Source of the DNA: Amaurobius ferox
Lineage: Eukaryota; Arthropoda; Arachnida; Araneae; Amaurobiidae
NCBI GenBank assembly: GCA_951213105.1
Contig: OX578136.1
Location: 77,124,437-77,188,436, forward strand
Reading direction: 5' to 3'
Length of the DNA: 64,000 bases
The notes beneath the pieces were generated by a model. It was not told the DNA's origin. It worked only from the letters and a program-made list of their open reading frames with translations, and made no database searches. The stretch's first letter is position 1. Each line of letters opens with the position of its first letter. Shown here piece after piece: positions 12,021 to 26,336 of this stretch. Position numbers and translations under genes: made by a program.

Positions 12021-13748
12021 TAAAGTAGTGAGAATTCCGCACTGAATATCGATTGCACGCACATAGAAATACTTGGCATAAACTGGGATTTTTAATATAT
12101 GGGATAATTTTTATTTTACTTAATTATATATGAAGTTAAACATTCCTCAGTTTCGATATATATGTAGCTAAGCAATTTATTCCTGAAATCGAAATCTGAC
12201 AAAGAAAAAAATAGTAATAAAAATATAATTTGTGTAAGATTTAACTCGATCAGTATTGCAATCAAATTTATTTTTAACATAGATGATCAGGATATAAGGA
12301 AATACTTGGCAGAGGAACTAAATTGAATATTTTTATAAAAATTTACTTAAATTTTATTATTAAAAAGAACAATAAAACAACTAACTTCAGGAACACCATG
12401 GAATTTCTCCTTCAGGAGAAGCAAAATAAAGAACTTAATAAATACTTACATTCAACAATGCATCCAAGAAATTAAATAGTTGCCCAAATGAAATTTATAA
12501 AATTTAAATGAGTGCCATAAGAGCAATTTTTGAGTAGTTAGTTCCTTGAAATTTATTTGAGGTGGATTTCTATGAATAGTCAATATTTTCTTTCAATAAA
12601 ACTCGCTTGCCAACGATAATTCGGTATGTATTTCACTAAAAAACTTTGAGTTATATCTTACTTACTTTCCTCTTGAAAATGTGTTTCTAATATTTTATAA
12701 ATTTAAAATTTTATTTATTTTTAATTTATATTTTTATTTAATTATATCTCACTTATATTTTCATTCATGTATATTTTACATTTTATTCATTTTTATATAT
12801 ATAATTTGAGTACTTTATATTTTTATTTTACATTGTATGCTTTATGTTTTGTTATATTATGGTTTAATTTCAATTGCATCTATAAGTTTTAGCACCTTAA
12901 CTTTTAACTAAAAATAGTTATTTTAAAATTTTGTGGAATTTAAAATACAATGTGCAATTTCAAGGGAGATGCAAAAATATCTTACTCAACGAAACTAAAC
13001 CAATAATACTCAATTATTTTTTAAGTTACAGGGGGGAGAATAAAGTAAAACAGTTTATTTTTATCTAATTGTGAATGTAAAGTATAACAAGTAATAAACA
13101 ACAGGTTGGGAACAACGTTTATTAGAAAAATGTAAGAAATACATCATTACAGCCTAAATACGGGGAAAAAAATCGATTACGATTTAAAGGGATTTGCAAA
13201 AGACAGCAGCAACTAATATACGTGTGGATGAAAATTGAAATACAATAAAAATATTCGAATGGGGTATCAAAAGATCGAGTGCATCTAATTGAAAAGCAAA
13301 ATATGAAATTATTCATTCTTGCAACCACTAGATAGAGAGCGAGTAAAAAGGAATCATTTTTAATTTTTTTTTGTTTTAAAAAACACCGAACGAAAATATC
13401 AGAAAAATTATTATATTTCATCATCCCGTTCAAAATACAGGAAAAAAAAAACTCGTATGATCCAGTTTATTTATAAAACTAGGAGGATGAGCTATAAAAT
13501 GTGGTCGTGTGAAACAATTAAATAAAATTTCTTAATTTTGTAAAAAGTAATAGACTAAAAAATACAAAATGATTCCACAGTCATTACATGTCAAAGGAAA
13601 TATTGGAAGAAAAATGACATATACATCAGATTTATTAGAAAAATGGGGGATGGGTTATAATATTTAGGATGTGCAAAAATTAAATGCAAAAGGCCAAAAA
13701 AAATCGGGCGCATCGCGACGAAGAAAATATTACCAACTTTATCATTTT
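12021..13748. other. AT-rich sequence, nothing recognised
   Basis: Long A/T-only runs lie around 12680-12840. A 103-codon minus-strand frame at 13122-13433 has no motif and biased composition. Confidence 0.5.
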
Positions 13749-13874
13749 TACTTTCCTTATATACATAATGTATAAGGAAAGTATTGTGACTGGGTCGAAA
13801 ATTCGAAATCGAGTTTTCGACGGGAGAGCACGTTTCAAGCATCTCTGATCACGAATCAAACATTTTTGAAGTGA

Positions 13875-13914
<40 letters not shown>

Positions 13915-14712
13915 TATGCGTGTGTGTGTGTGTGTATGTGTGCCAGAGAGCCTGTGGAGACGATAACTGACGAACGAAAGGACCGATTTGAACCAAATTT
14001 GGTACAAAAATCACAATCCGTAAGCACTGGAAGCCTATTGTTTTTATATGCAATCGAATATTCAGAACCCTCCTAAATTTTCGAATGAAATTTTGAAAAA
14101 ATCGTCAAAAAATGAAAGCAGCTAATAGTTACGCAAATAGACATTTCTTATGTAATTTTTCATTAGAAAACGATTGACATAAATTTTAGAACGCTAACAT
14201 GGCCCGTTCTTGAGATATTGCACATTTTTCAAAAAAATTATTAAAAAGTCATATAAAATTTTAAAAAAATATATTTCCTATTGAGAAACATGTTCCCTTT
14301 TCATATGTAATACCATGCGATAAATTAGGTGACGTCATTCTCGTGGATCTAGCTCGTTCCATTCATGAAAAAAGTTACTTTGAGTAATACTTTTGTATTT
14401 GAACCGCAATAGTCATTTATCTGCTGTAAGAATGACTTATTTCTTCGTCCATAACGCTTGGCGAGATTTTGGCGACGAATTTAGCGAAATGTCGCCAACT
14501 TGGCGACTTTTGGAAATGTTGCCAAATTAACGAAAATCTCACCAAATGGATAAAAATGACGCTAAATCAATGAAAATGACGACTCATTGTCGAAAATTCA
14601 ATATCTTGGAAAGAATATTAGTATCTACTATAAGAAAAACCTATATTTTTTACTGTAAATGTAGTAAATTCATTACATTATATAAGGAAAATCATGTGTT
14701 GCCCACATCAGA
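13749..14712 (-). mobile_element. Helentron-like repeat family A, copy A1
   Basis: Full-length non-autonomous element of about 964 bp. Read on the minus strand it starts 'TCTGATGTGGGCAACACATG' (14712 downward) and ends in the AT-rich hairpin at 13749-13783 ('tactttccttatatac' with its complement). In between lie a 'TTGGCG/CGCCAA' inverted-repeat module (about 14455-14550) and a (CA)n tract (about 13876-13942). Helentron-associated elements (HINEs, such as Drosophila DINE-1) are known for subterminal inverted repeats, a central microsatellite and a 3' hairpin, which is the pattern here. No Rep/helicase gene is present. A non-autonomous TIR transposon is the alternative. Confidence 0.75.
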
Positions 14713-15055
14713 TTTTTTAGTTTTGAGATTGTGGATGGTTTAAGAAGACCATGGATGGTTTAAGAAGTCCAGTGTCTTGTTTTTCTTGGTTTTGAAGTGA
14801 AATAATGCAAGAAACATAAGCGGGGAGAAACATTTTGAAACATTTCTCTCCTGAACAACAGACATTCTCCCTCTTTTTAATACAAGCAGGGAAAATAAGA
14901 AACAGGTGCCAAGCTGATCAAGCACTTGTCAAATATTTCTTCATTTATTCATATAGAAAACATTTGAAATATTTATTTCAAATACTATAATTAAATAATT
15001 TAAGTAAAACCTTGTCTCCCTTGACGCTCTGCCGCTGATTAAACTTGAGGTTAAA
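14713..15055. other. AT-rich spacer with a short direct duplication
   Basis: 'tggatggtttaagaag' occurs twice in tandem (about 14732-14767). Nothing else was recognised. Confidence 0.5.
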
Positions 15056-16260
<1,205 letters not shown>

Positions 16261-17010
16261 GCCGTATAAGAAAAGTACTGTGACGGTTATGAAAACTCAA
16301 ATGCGAGTTTTTGACGGAATAGCATGTTTTAAGCATTTCTGAACTTGGATCGAACATTTTGAGGTAATGTCTGTATGCATTCATGTCAGTTTGTGTGTCT
16401 GTTAATGTGTGTGTTAGTGTGTGTGTGTATGTTAGCGTGTGTATATGTTAGTGTGTATATGTTAGTGTTGTTGTTGTTGAGACCCAGACCGTCCGACCTA
16501 CCAGAAAGGTGTAAGGTAACTGTATATGTTAGAGTGTGTATATGTTAGTGTGTATATGTTAGTGTGTTTGTGTGAATTAGTATGTTTTTCCGTGAATTTG
16601 CGTATTCAATACCTCACGAACGAATGAAGCGTTTGGAAATTCATTTGGTACTGTTATTATAATCAATGAATACTGGAACATTTTTAATTTAAAATGTTAT
16701 CGAATGTTCCAAAAACCATGCAATTTTCGAGTGAATTTTTGAAAAGTAATTAAAAATTACGACCTTCATTGATGATAATATATACAATGTTATTTTATAT
16801 GTAATTATATTCCATTTTAAGATGAATTTAGAACGATAACATGAACTTTTCTTGAGATAGTTTACTTTTTTCAAATAAACATGTAAAATTAACACAACGT
16901 AAGGAGTAGTTAATTTCATCAAATTCATTATCTTTCTTTACGCACTATTAGGCAATGTATCTGTTCATTTCATTCTCGTGGAACTACATTTCCAATTCTG
17001 TGAATTTATA
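16261..17010 (-). mobile_element. Helentron-like repeat family A, diverged copy A7
   Basis: Old family A copy on the minus strand. Its left end keeps 'gtataagaaaagtactgtgac' minus the hairpin partner. The interior keeps 'cctcacgaacgaatgaagcg', 'atttggtactg' and 'ttagaacgataacatgaac'. The right end keeps 'attctcgtggaact' (about 16972). The 5' terminus is not recognisable. The microsatellite here is a 'gtgtatatgttagt' repeat, and a SINE tail has inserted into it. Confidence 0.6.
16469..16520 (-). mobile_element. Tail-only SINE insertion (T1)
   Basis: The minus strand reads the 3' tail of SINE family S1: 'gttaccttacacctttctgg', then 'taggtcggacggtctggg', then 'tctcaacaacaaca'. Neither tRNA head nor body is present. 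Flanks are 'tgtatatgttagtgt' and 'tgtatatgttagagt'. They could be a target duplication but lie within a repeat of that sequence, so this cannot be decided here. Confidence 0.75.
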
Positions 17011-20000
17011 GTTTTCTATTTCATCTCTGAGTGTTCGTTTCCATCTATGATTTTACAATTGTGGATCTAGATTCTTTGATCTTGTTTGCTCCGTTCTAGA
17101 TATTTTCGTTCTAGATCCTTTTTGTAATAGTTTTAGTTACTGATATCAGATAATTTTGCCGATAATCATTTATTTCAAAGGATATTAATTAAATGTCAAT
17201 TGCATTTTGATAAGTGTTTAGAAAATAAGTATGAATAAGTCCTTCTATTTGGAGTGATCAGTGGACAAAAGCGACACATTGTTATATCATTGTTATATCG
17301 TGTGGTCTGGGCCTTCAACATTGTTATATCAGTGCCAAAATCACTGTGCTGTGGTTATTGCATATCATGACTTCGGTGTGAAAAAATTAAAGTCGTTGAA
17401 GTATATATTGATAGCCATATGCTGCACACATAGTACGGTTTTTCAATACTGTATTTAAAAACTTGGAATATTACGTAATAAAATTTTTGGAATTGATATT
17501 TCGACGGTGCACAATAAACAATATGTGCGCATCCAACCTGAAAACCAGCCGCCAACTTATCAAGAAAACTTTTATCCGTCTATGCTTGTAGCTTTCGTGA
17601 TTGAGTTAATTGGATTATTTTGATGCAAAACCATTTTTATACATTCTTATGGATAGAATATCTCTGTTTGCAGGTTTAGAAAATATATTGTTAGGAATTT
17701 TCTTGGTTCGGTAACCATTATGCTTCCTATAAGAAATTGACTTTTCTTGTTTGAGTTTTACAGAGTACAATTGTATGCGACAGTAAAAATTAAATTGCAC
17801 TGATATATTTCCTATATCATATCGTTTGAGCAAAAATCCTGAACACATGTAAATTTTACATCTTAGGTTTTCTCCGTTTCAGATGATACCTGATATAAAA
17901 ATCTAGCCAAGGTATCAGCAGTGAAATTTCTTCATATTGTGCGCTCATTTTACTTTTAATACAAAGTGCGTAATATTAAGTTTAACTTAAAATTAATTTT
18001 GAACCAGTGAAATCTTAAATACATATCCGAAATAAAAGGCTCTATGCTATATATCTCATACATTGATTTTACTGTGCTAATATCAACTTGTATAGCAAAA
18101 ATCATTATTGGAATGAAAAAATAAGCTTTATCTTTTCCTGATTCTGGACTCAAGTTGTTCTCCTAAAATGTTTCATAAAACGTATTTTAAAATATATATT
18201 TCAAGTTGGTAGCAGGTTAGTGGCGACTATGAATTGTTTTACTTTGGCTTGTGAGTGTTAATATAAACTGTTTTCTTATAGCTAACATCCACGGCATTTA
18301 GTCTAATTTATCTATTCACCTATACGCTATATGCTACCATACGTGACATATGCTACCTGCGCATAACTTTGTCATTTACATCCATAGCGGTGTTGAAAAC
18401 ATAGTTTTATCGAATTCATAACAATTGAAAATAACATTGTTTTAATAATAATTATTATTTCGTCCAGAAAATAATACTATGAAAATTTTATATTTTAGAA
18501 CAATATATTTTCGATTGTATTCTAATGACGGATATTACATAGCGTATTTATAGTTATCAATATACTGCCTAGTCTGTCTCATCACTTGATGAATTGTAGT
18601 TTTCCATAAGGAATAATGTTATGAAAATCTTAAAGATTTAATATAATTCGAGTTTTAACTTGCAAGTTACTAAACATTATATCCAGTTATATTTTAGTTT
18701 TCCTGTTGTATCAAAAGAACGGTTTTCTTTCATTTTTGAGTTATCATATACAAACCTTAAACATACAAATTGTGGAGTATAAAAGTTAAAGGTAGCTTAT
18801 TGGTTTCATGAGTGGCTGCAAATTTAAAATGGTACATTGCGGAAAAGATAACTGGCTTATTATTTCTGTGTTGCCTGGTATTATCTGAAATTACAAATGG
18901 ATTAATATACATACATATCTCCACTTACACAAATGAAAATACATAATTGGTCATATAAAAATTTATTAAAATATTATTTAAGCTAAACTTGCGTAAGATT
19001 ACATTTATCATTAAACTATATTTACAAAATCATCAGTTGCTAACATTATTGTTACAGATAATGTTACTTGGAAACGGAGAATGTGACACAGTGGCACTAT
19101 TACTGACTTAATTTCAAATATATATGAAAACTGTTACATTTTTCTCTTGATTACTTCACAATTGCACTTAGTTTAGATTGCACTTACGATTTAGAGCATT
19201 TGCATCTACAGCCAACAGAGAGAAATCCAGGATGAAGTGGTGAAATCACATGGGCACGCCAACTCTACAATCGAAGTGTTAGAATAATGAAATTTTTCAA
19301 TTCTATTATACAGAGGTACTGGAGGATTTATAATAATGTTACGGAGGTGTTTCATACTTGCTGTTCCCATTGGCTCTCAGTAATCCTTCTTCCAATTGAC
19401 TCCAGTCATGTGGGTGAAGCTTAGGTCGCACGTCATTAGAAAATTTCCTTATAGCCACTGCGATTTTGCTTACGTCCATGAAACTCACGTGCCATGAAAC
19501 TCACAGGCCATGAGGTCGTTATTAAATTTCTTCCCCATAAATGATCCGCCCCATCATACAAACTAGCTTCTTCATGTCTGATGCTGGTGTCATATTGTCG
19601 CTTTTGTATACTGTAACACCTGTAATGCATTTTATTACCACTATATCACAGAAATACACACGCACATCTTCTCTAAAGTGTTCGAAATTTTTCAAGAGGT
19701 ATTTAAACGCATTTTACGATCAGTAATTTCAAATTTGAAAATGTTCTTGAAGACATTTCTTTATACAATGGTATTAAAAAATGAAAATGTGATAGGAAAT
19801 AATATATATATTTTAATTAAAATTAAGCGCAAATTTTTTGAACTTCATAAAGCCATCTTTGATAGTTAGGTGTAAATTCGAACAAAAATTACCTCACTCA
19901 TATTAATAGAACATAACGATAGTTTTTCCCAATCAACGTTTTTCATAATATTTCTTATTTCGTCTGCTGTTATTAAACAACTAAATTCCCCCTGTAAATC

Positions 20001-20838
20001 AATACAGGTTCCCATTGTAAATTTTCAGCTTCGAATTTAGATATATTAAAACTGCGCAGCTGTTGTTGACGTGAATAAAACACTGTACTGCAAAAGAATG
20101 ATAAAAATCTGAATAAATATTATCTTAAGTATTATTGCGTATTATTTATAAAAGGGATCTAAATAGCGAGAGAGAAATAGAGTAGACGGAACGAAAATTC
20201 CATTTTTTTTTAAAGCTAAAATGCATAAAGTAATAAATTTAAAACTGTCATTGTCAAGAACTTTATTCAAATTTCTAAAGTATAAACGCGGTATTTTGTA
20301 CAATAAATGGCGTAATCACATTCCTCACGGAAAAGAAAAATGCTGTATTTGAAACTAATCTCTCGGCTTACATATATGCCTAATGCATCTAAAATATTGG
20401 GTGACGAAACACATATTTCTAGAATCTTAAAATGTATTTTTCCTCTTCAAGTTTATTTTCATCAAATTGTAAACAAGTGCAACCAATTCATGAGTAAATG
20501 TTTATGCTCTATAACAATGTAAAACTAAAAAAACAAAATAAACTTTTGCTTTGAAAGAAAATCGAGTTTTTGAACAGAATAAATTTGTTGTAACTTCAAA
20601 TTCAGGTGATACTTACACATATAAATATATTAGTAGGGATAACATGATGGTCTTATAATTATCTACCGGAAAATTTATTATACTGTAGAAAAAATATTGC
20701 AAAAATGTCTTAAAGGGGAACAAATTATTTACATGAGTAATTCATGCCTAAATCTAAGATAAATTTGAAATAAATTTGCAAATATAACAAATAAATTATC
20801 TTCCATCAAAGAAATTTTTGCACAGAATTTTGCAAAGA
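17011..20838. other. AT-rich sequence, nothing recognised
   Basis: No transposase, RT or RNA motif seen over 3.8 kb. The only oddity is a 17-bp direct duplication ('ccatgaaactcac', about 19478-19510). Confidence 0.45.
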
Positions 20839-21345
20839 AATTATGCACCTGTGCCGACTTTTATGCATATCTGCATCCGCACACTTCAGCTATATTCTCA
20901 TATGTCACTGATTTCTGTGTAGAACTGTATGCATGTCTATATCGACTCTTACTACTCCAACTATTTTCTCAAATTGTTCTTACGTCTCTGAATCTCTTAC
21001 TGATCTCTATTGATTATATATCTATAGTAGCTATATAGAACTTTCTATCGGTTGCAACCTATTTTTGCCTGAGGTCTGATACGCCTCTTCGGTGACCATT
21101 GGTTGACCTTAGGGCGACGCATTAACACTTACTTATTGGTTAACCTTTTAACGAATCCCATGGCTTTTCCTTTAGCCTCCAGTAACTGATCTGGCTCGAT
21201 AAATCCTGTACTTGAAGTTCCGTATTTATGGTATTGCTGACCTCTCTGGTCAGGGTTGCAATACATTGGAGTCTTCCAGTCTGCAGCCTGCTAGATATCA
21301 TAAATTCATATATAAATCTGTCTACATGAATCCCGGTTTCAAAAA
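20839..21345. repeat. Dispersed repeat family E, copy 2 (uninterrupted)
   Basis: Paralogue of 7620-8490, in the same order: 'cacctgtgccgac' (about 20848), 'tgcatgtct', 'tgcctgagg' (about 21067), 'accattggttgacc' (about 21094), 'gacctctctggtcagg', 'tagatatcataaat'. It lacks the 5S/SINE block, so it serves as an empty-site reference. Confidence 0.75.
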
Positions 21346-21425
21346 CAATTGTAGGGTCACTTTAAGCATATAAATACGTATATACAACCGTATCAGTAAC
21401 TCTCAATAGTGTCAACTGTTTAATT

Positions 21426-23250
21426 CAGTGTTTCTCAATAGATGTGCCGCGAAACTCGGAACACAATATGAGGATTTCGCACCCAGTCATACTTGGAGGC
21501 AGTATTGGAGGGGGAAAATTAGGTCATGCTATCGAAAAGAGTTAGAAGATGATTTAAAAATCAGTTCAGATGTCATTTTCCTGTATGGATCAATCACGAA
21601 AGTCAAAGGAAACATCTGAAGATTTTTTTTTTACTTGTGATTTATATATTCTATATTTTCTTAAGAACAAGGTGAGATTATCACTTGAAGTTAACACTTT
21701 TTCTTGTTTTCCCTGCATTCTCTCATTTAGGTAATTTATATGTTTAAAAATACCAGCCATGTAGGCTGGCATTTGCACATTACTCGTTGTCGCTTAACTG
21801 AGCAGCAACATTTAGGTTTTCGATACTGTACCTACTTAATAGCTCATATTTAGATCCACAAATTTTGCAAGAACTTTATCCTTTGAAAACCACGGATATC
21901 AGTATTAATAACCAAAGTGACATTACAGAATCCCACTTCGTGCACGTTTGTTTCATGAGTCTTGTCTTTAGTGTTATTGACTTAACTAAATTTACTATAT
22001 AAAAGTGTCTAAAACGCTTTAGGTTCTGTTGGAATAGTTTCGTCATAAAAGCTTCACGATGCATAAAACAGTGTTGTTGTTGTTGAGACCCAGACCGTCT
22101 GACCTAGCAGCATGAAACTGTGTGTCGAACGTACATTTTGGAAATTTTGTTTCAGTCATGAAATACAACTTTTGAATTTTGAAGTCATTACAAGTGCACA
22201 ATGTGTGTATACAAAAATATAACTTTTCAAGGACAACTCCTATAGTTTCAATCTTCTGGATTTGGAATTATACATATTTGGCATGACGTTGAAGGAAATT
22301 CAGGAAAATAATTCTTCAATAATTGAATCCTGATCAAAAATCTGATGAAACTCAGTAATTGACATTTGGTACTTCTATCAGTTGACTCATCAAGCTGTAG
22401 TGAAAATGCTCGACTGCCACTTAGCTTTTCATGTACATAGCTCTGGGTTTTTGAAGATATGCCATCAATCTGCCTGGAAATTATATCGGTTGACTATGGA
22501 ACTAAGAATATTTCCCTTTCGGCGATGTCACCTTACTTCGATTTCATTATTTCTATGCAAGCAGGTGAAATTACATCCTCAGAAAAAATGTGGGACTGCA
22601 TTTTTTGTTACTATTTTAGCAGATTTATAACTGGCCACTTCTACTTTTTCAGAAATAGTTGCTTTTCGTACCATAGCTTTTGCTTGTTTTTCTTTCGATG
22701 ACGACAGTTATCCTAAAAAGGTTCTCATATTTTCCAGATAAACGACTATGTTTAATATTAAATTGTGTTTTCAAATCACTAGTTACCACACATTTGTTGT
22801 TTAGATTCTTTCACAAATGGAACATTGGGTTTCAAAGCGGTTTTCAGGTCCACTGAACGTAAATTCAAAGATTAGATAGCTATCTTGGTGCTTCTTGGAC
22901 TCTTGGAATCATGGGTTCAATATCAATGTTATTGTTCCATTCTGTCACTGACTCTTCTTCAACTTTTCTCCTTTTAATCGGATTTTTTTTTTAATTTTAT
23001 TATCATTTTAATCTTATCCACACTAAACTAAAATTAAAAAAGCAAAATTAACTCAATTCTACATATACACGTATCAGTCACGCTAGCAATCAATCTCAAA
23101 ACCTTCCAGAACACGAACAAGCGTACGTTACGACTATAAGTTTACAAACAATTAGCTACTGAATGCAAACTCCAAATCGTATGTTAGTGTGTAGCAGGAA
23201 CTCACTACAAATGATAGTGTGCTGTGAACAAAAAGTTTGAGAACCACTGG
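21426..23250 (-). pseudogene. hAT-superfamily transposon with decayed transposase
   Basis: TIRs 'cagtgtttctcaa' (21426-21438) and 'ttgagaaccactg' (23238-23250) match the hAT pattern. Flanking 8-mers 'gtttaatt' and 'gtatagtt' agree at 6 of 8 positions, as for an eroded 8-bp duplication. The minus strand keeps transposase blocks in order: a BED/zinc-finger-like 'KTQFNIKHS' (about 22760), 'EVASYKSAKIVTKNAV' (about 22600-22650), 'FSLQLDESTD' with the first catalytic Asp (about 22380-22410), 'CFMHREAFMTKLF' (about 22030-22066), and 'AYMAGIFKHINYLNERMQGK' (about 21715-21770). Frameshifts and stops separate them. The C-terminal dimerisation block is missing, so the copy is internally deleted and dead. 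The arrangement resembles ZBED5/Charlie-type hATs. Confidence 0.85.
22074..22110 (-). mobile_element. Tail-only SINE insertion (T2) within hAT
   Basis: A 37-bp minus-strand insert carries only the end of the S1 tail ('gtcagacggtctgggtctca', then acaacaacaa). Its flanks 'cataaaacagtg' (22062-22073) and 'catgaaactgtg' (22111-22122) agree at 10 of 12 positions, as a target duplication would. It interrupts the transposase just before the 'CFMHREAF' block. Confidence 0.75.
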
Positions 23251-24372
23251 TATAGTTTAACATATGTGGATCTATTCCCGCCTGATGCAAGCGTTCTTTA
23301 AAATGTAGGCTTAACCGAGTAACTTGGATCACGTTAATAACTGATGCATAATAATTGCCGAATTCACAAGGACCGTTTTTTTCAATACCTTCACTGAACG
23401 GAGTGCTGCGTTAAACAATGCTGTACGTGTTTGACGTAACGGTATAAAATAGCAGAAGACTGACGAGGTTCTACATATTAGAAGTTGCATTTCGATCTGA
23501 AATCTGACTTGCAGAATAACGATGTTGTAATTATTGATTTAGTCACATTGCCTTGTTTGAAAGGGTTAGACGTTTCAAAAGAAATTAAAGTCATTCAACA
23601 CATTGCCCGGATGGTATTGCTAGTATCGTGAATTTGGGCAATGCAGACTGACAAGGTTCGAGATCCGGTTCCCACAACTATTAAAATATGTCTAAAATTT
23701 TAAAGATTAATTTCGAAATTGCAGATAATATGGTCTAAAATTGAAGAAGTTATTAAGAAAACAAGAATATATAGTTTAAATGTATCTATAACTCGATATT
23801 ATTAAAAGTATTTTTCGTATTTAATATTACATTCAGTGTTGTAATTCAATACTCAATATAATAGTACTTTATACAGATTAAAAACTATTGAAATTTCATG
23901 GAAAAAATTCCGTGTGTATGAGTACAGAGCATAGGCGATTTTGTCTTATTGAAAAGTTGTCGATTCTTTTGCAAAAGTACTCAACATATTTTAATAAATA
24001 TCTGTTCCATTTTAAAATAATTTAATTTTGTCAGAAAAAAGACCTATTTATATTCCAAAAATATAACTGATTCACTGCAGATTAATATATATATATTTCC
24101 TTTTAAAATTTTCATCCATAATGTAATAATAAATGAAAAAAATCAAGTACATTTTAATAAAATGAAATGAATAGCACGTTTCACTCATAGCAGTCATCTA
24201 TTTGAATAATTGGTTTATGTGTAAGCTAGGGATTGAAAAACAAGTAAATAACGAATTATGCTTTCATCGATAAAATGCAGCACTTTTGCTTTCGAAATTG
24301 ATGATTGAGTTGAAACATTATACGTATTCGCTTTCAATTCAATCAGATAGACAACTGTGACAAAATAAAAAA
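23251..24372. other. AT-rich sequence; weak tRNA-like relic
   Basis: At about 23604-23672 a tRNA-like segment ends in 'ggttcgagatccgg', a B box with one extra base. Its A box is unconvincing. Nothing else was seen. Confidence 0.35.
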
Positions 24373-25337
24373 TCTGATGTAGGCAACACATGACTTTCCT
24401 TATATAATGCAATGAATTTACTACTTTTACAGTTAAAAAAATGTTATTCTTATAGTAGATACTTATATTCTTTAAAAGATATTGACTTTTTGTCAATTAG
24501 TCATCATTTTCATTGATTTAGCGTCATTTTTATCAATTTGGCGAGATTTTTGTTTATTTGACAACAATTAAAAGTGTCACCAACTTGGCGACATTCCACC
24601 AAATTCGTCGCCAAAATCTCGCCAAGCGTTATGGACGGAGAAATAAGTTATTCTTACAGAAGATAAATGACTATTGGCGTTCAAATACAAAAGTATTACT
24701 CAAAGTATATTTTTTCATGAATGGAACGAGCTAGATCCACGAGAATAATGTCATCAAATTTATCGCATGGTATTACATATGAAAAGTGAACATGTTTATC
24801 AATAGGAAACATATTTTTTTATTTTATATATCTTTTTGATAATTTTTTTGAAAAATATGCAATATCTCGAGAACGGTTCATGTTAGCGTTCTAAAATTTA
24901 TGTCAATTGTTTTCTAATGAAAAATTACATAAGAAATGTCTATTTGTGTAACTTTATTAGCGGTTTTGGTTTTTTGAATATTTTTTTTAAATTTCACTCG
25001 AAAATTTAGGGGGGTTTTGAGCATTCGATTGCGTATAAAAACAATAGGCTTCCAGTGTTTACGGATTGTGATTTTTGTACCAAATTTCGTTCGAATCGGT
25101 CCATTCGTTCGTCAGTTATCGTCTCCACAAATTCACTGGCACACACACACACATATATTTTCACACACACACACATACTTTCACACACAGATACACACAG
25201 GCACACAGACATCACTTCAGAAATGGTTGATTCGTGATCAGGGATGCTTGAAACGTGCTCTCCCGTCGAAAACTCGAATTCGAATTTTCGACCCCGTCAC
25301 AATACTTTCCTTATACATTATGTATATAAGGAAAGTA
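24373..25337 (+). mobile_element. Helentron-like repeat family A, copy A2
   Basis: 965 bp. It starts 'TCTGATGTAGGCAACACATG' and ends in the hairpin at 25303-25337. The 5' subterminal 'actttccttatata' (24393 on) is the exact complement of the right hairpin arm 'tatataaggaaagt'. The 'TTGGCG' module lies at about 24535-24630 and the (CA)n tract at about 25139-25205. Confidence 0.85.
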
Positions 25338-25471
25338 AAAATTGATATGAATTCGGAACGTTTATTTTTCAACAAAGATAATAAAGCGTCGTCTATTTGA
25401 AATCGTGTATGTGAAATTCCGTGAGTTTAAATTGTAATATGGGTTGGGTTGGGTTGGTCGCCGCACTAAAC

Positions 25472-25748
25472 GTTTACATGATTTCTTTAAATTACAAACT
25501 GAATTGAACAATTGTACTTAGATTAAATAATTTTATTTGAGTAAAATTGTTAAGATCTACATTTCATATAGTTAATTATAATGAACCCTCATGTTCAATA
25601 TAATGCTAAATCCACGAACTTCCTAGTAGACGCAATATAATGACAAAAATGATAATAATTATAACTGCCTCAGATGATGAACTTTTCAATGAGATTGAAA
25701 TCAGTCAATGCTTACATTTCGAACAAAATTTCTGCGAATCACGTGTGT
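25472..25748. repeat. Segment X, inverted copy of 56531-56806
   Basis: About 275 bp, from 'tgatttctttaaattacaaa' to 'tctgcgaatcacgtg', matches the reverse complement of 56531-56806 with few differences. Open frames in it have no known motif. In both places it lies next to family A sequence. Confidence 0.8.
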
Positions 25749-25789
25749 CCCAAGGCAAATTGGGACATTGCGAATTATGGAGGGAGTGC

Positions 25790-26336
25790 AACCTACAAAG
25801 ATGGTCCCTGCACTTCTCCTTCAATTCATATACAGTTCCCTAAGAGAATACCTGCAAAAGGATGAGCAAGCCATGTTTCTGGGAACTATGGACAGCGTCG
25901 GCTCCGTTACAGAGGGGCGCACAGCAGGGCGCTCTTGGAGAGAGCTGACCCTTGTCCGGTTCGGCTGCACGTACACGCAAGGTCGTGAGAACCCGCGGTC
26001 CACCTGCCAGATATTAATTCTGGGATGATCGCCATCCTCCTGTCATCACAGCACCCAATAACTGGACATTTTTGGAAATATCCAATGAAAATACCAGGGG
26101 CTTCAATTGGTGGAACCAGTAACAAACCTGGGGCTTAATTGTGTACGAGGAGACATTTTTCGGATGTTCGAGAGAGTGTTAGATTTTTCAAAAAGAACGG
26201 AGGATTGGTTTTGTGCTTCGGAGAGAAAAGTTCTCCCAAAAGAGGTCTGCAGCGATGACCGGCGTTTCCGAGGTTGAAGGGCTCCGCATCCAGCGACGAT
26301 CCAACGAAGGATTTGAAGGTACGAAATGCATGTCTC
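25790..26336. other. Unexplained GC-rich stretch, possible exonic or repeat sequence
   Basis: About 550 bp, much richer in G+C and CpG than its surroundings. It ends right at the Harbinger-like element. A 106-codon plus frame (25708-26028) and minus frames (25907-26125 with 'KCPVIGCCDDRRMAIIPELI'; 26188-26400 with 'SLDRRWMRSPSTSETPV') cover it, but I can name no family. The plus strand has a plausible splice donor 'gaag|gtacga' at about 26317. It may be a piece of a host gene or an abundant repeat. I do not assign a function. Confidence 0.35.

Noticed and set aside
13122..13433. 103-codon minus-strand frame
   Set aside because: Low-complexity, Phe/Cys-rich, no motif, no neighbouring exon signals.
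25440..25462. 'gggttgggttgggttgg', telomere-like
   Set aside because: Only three units, and not the arthropod TTAGG repeat.
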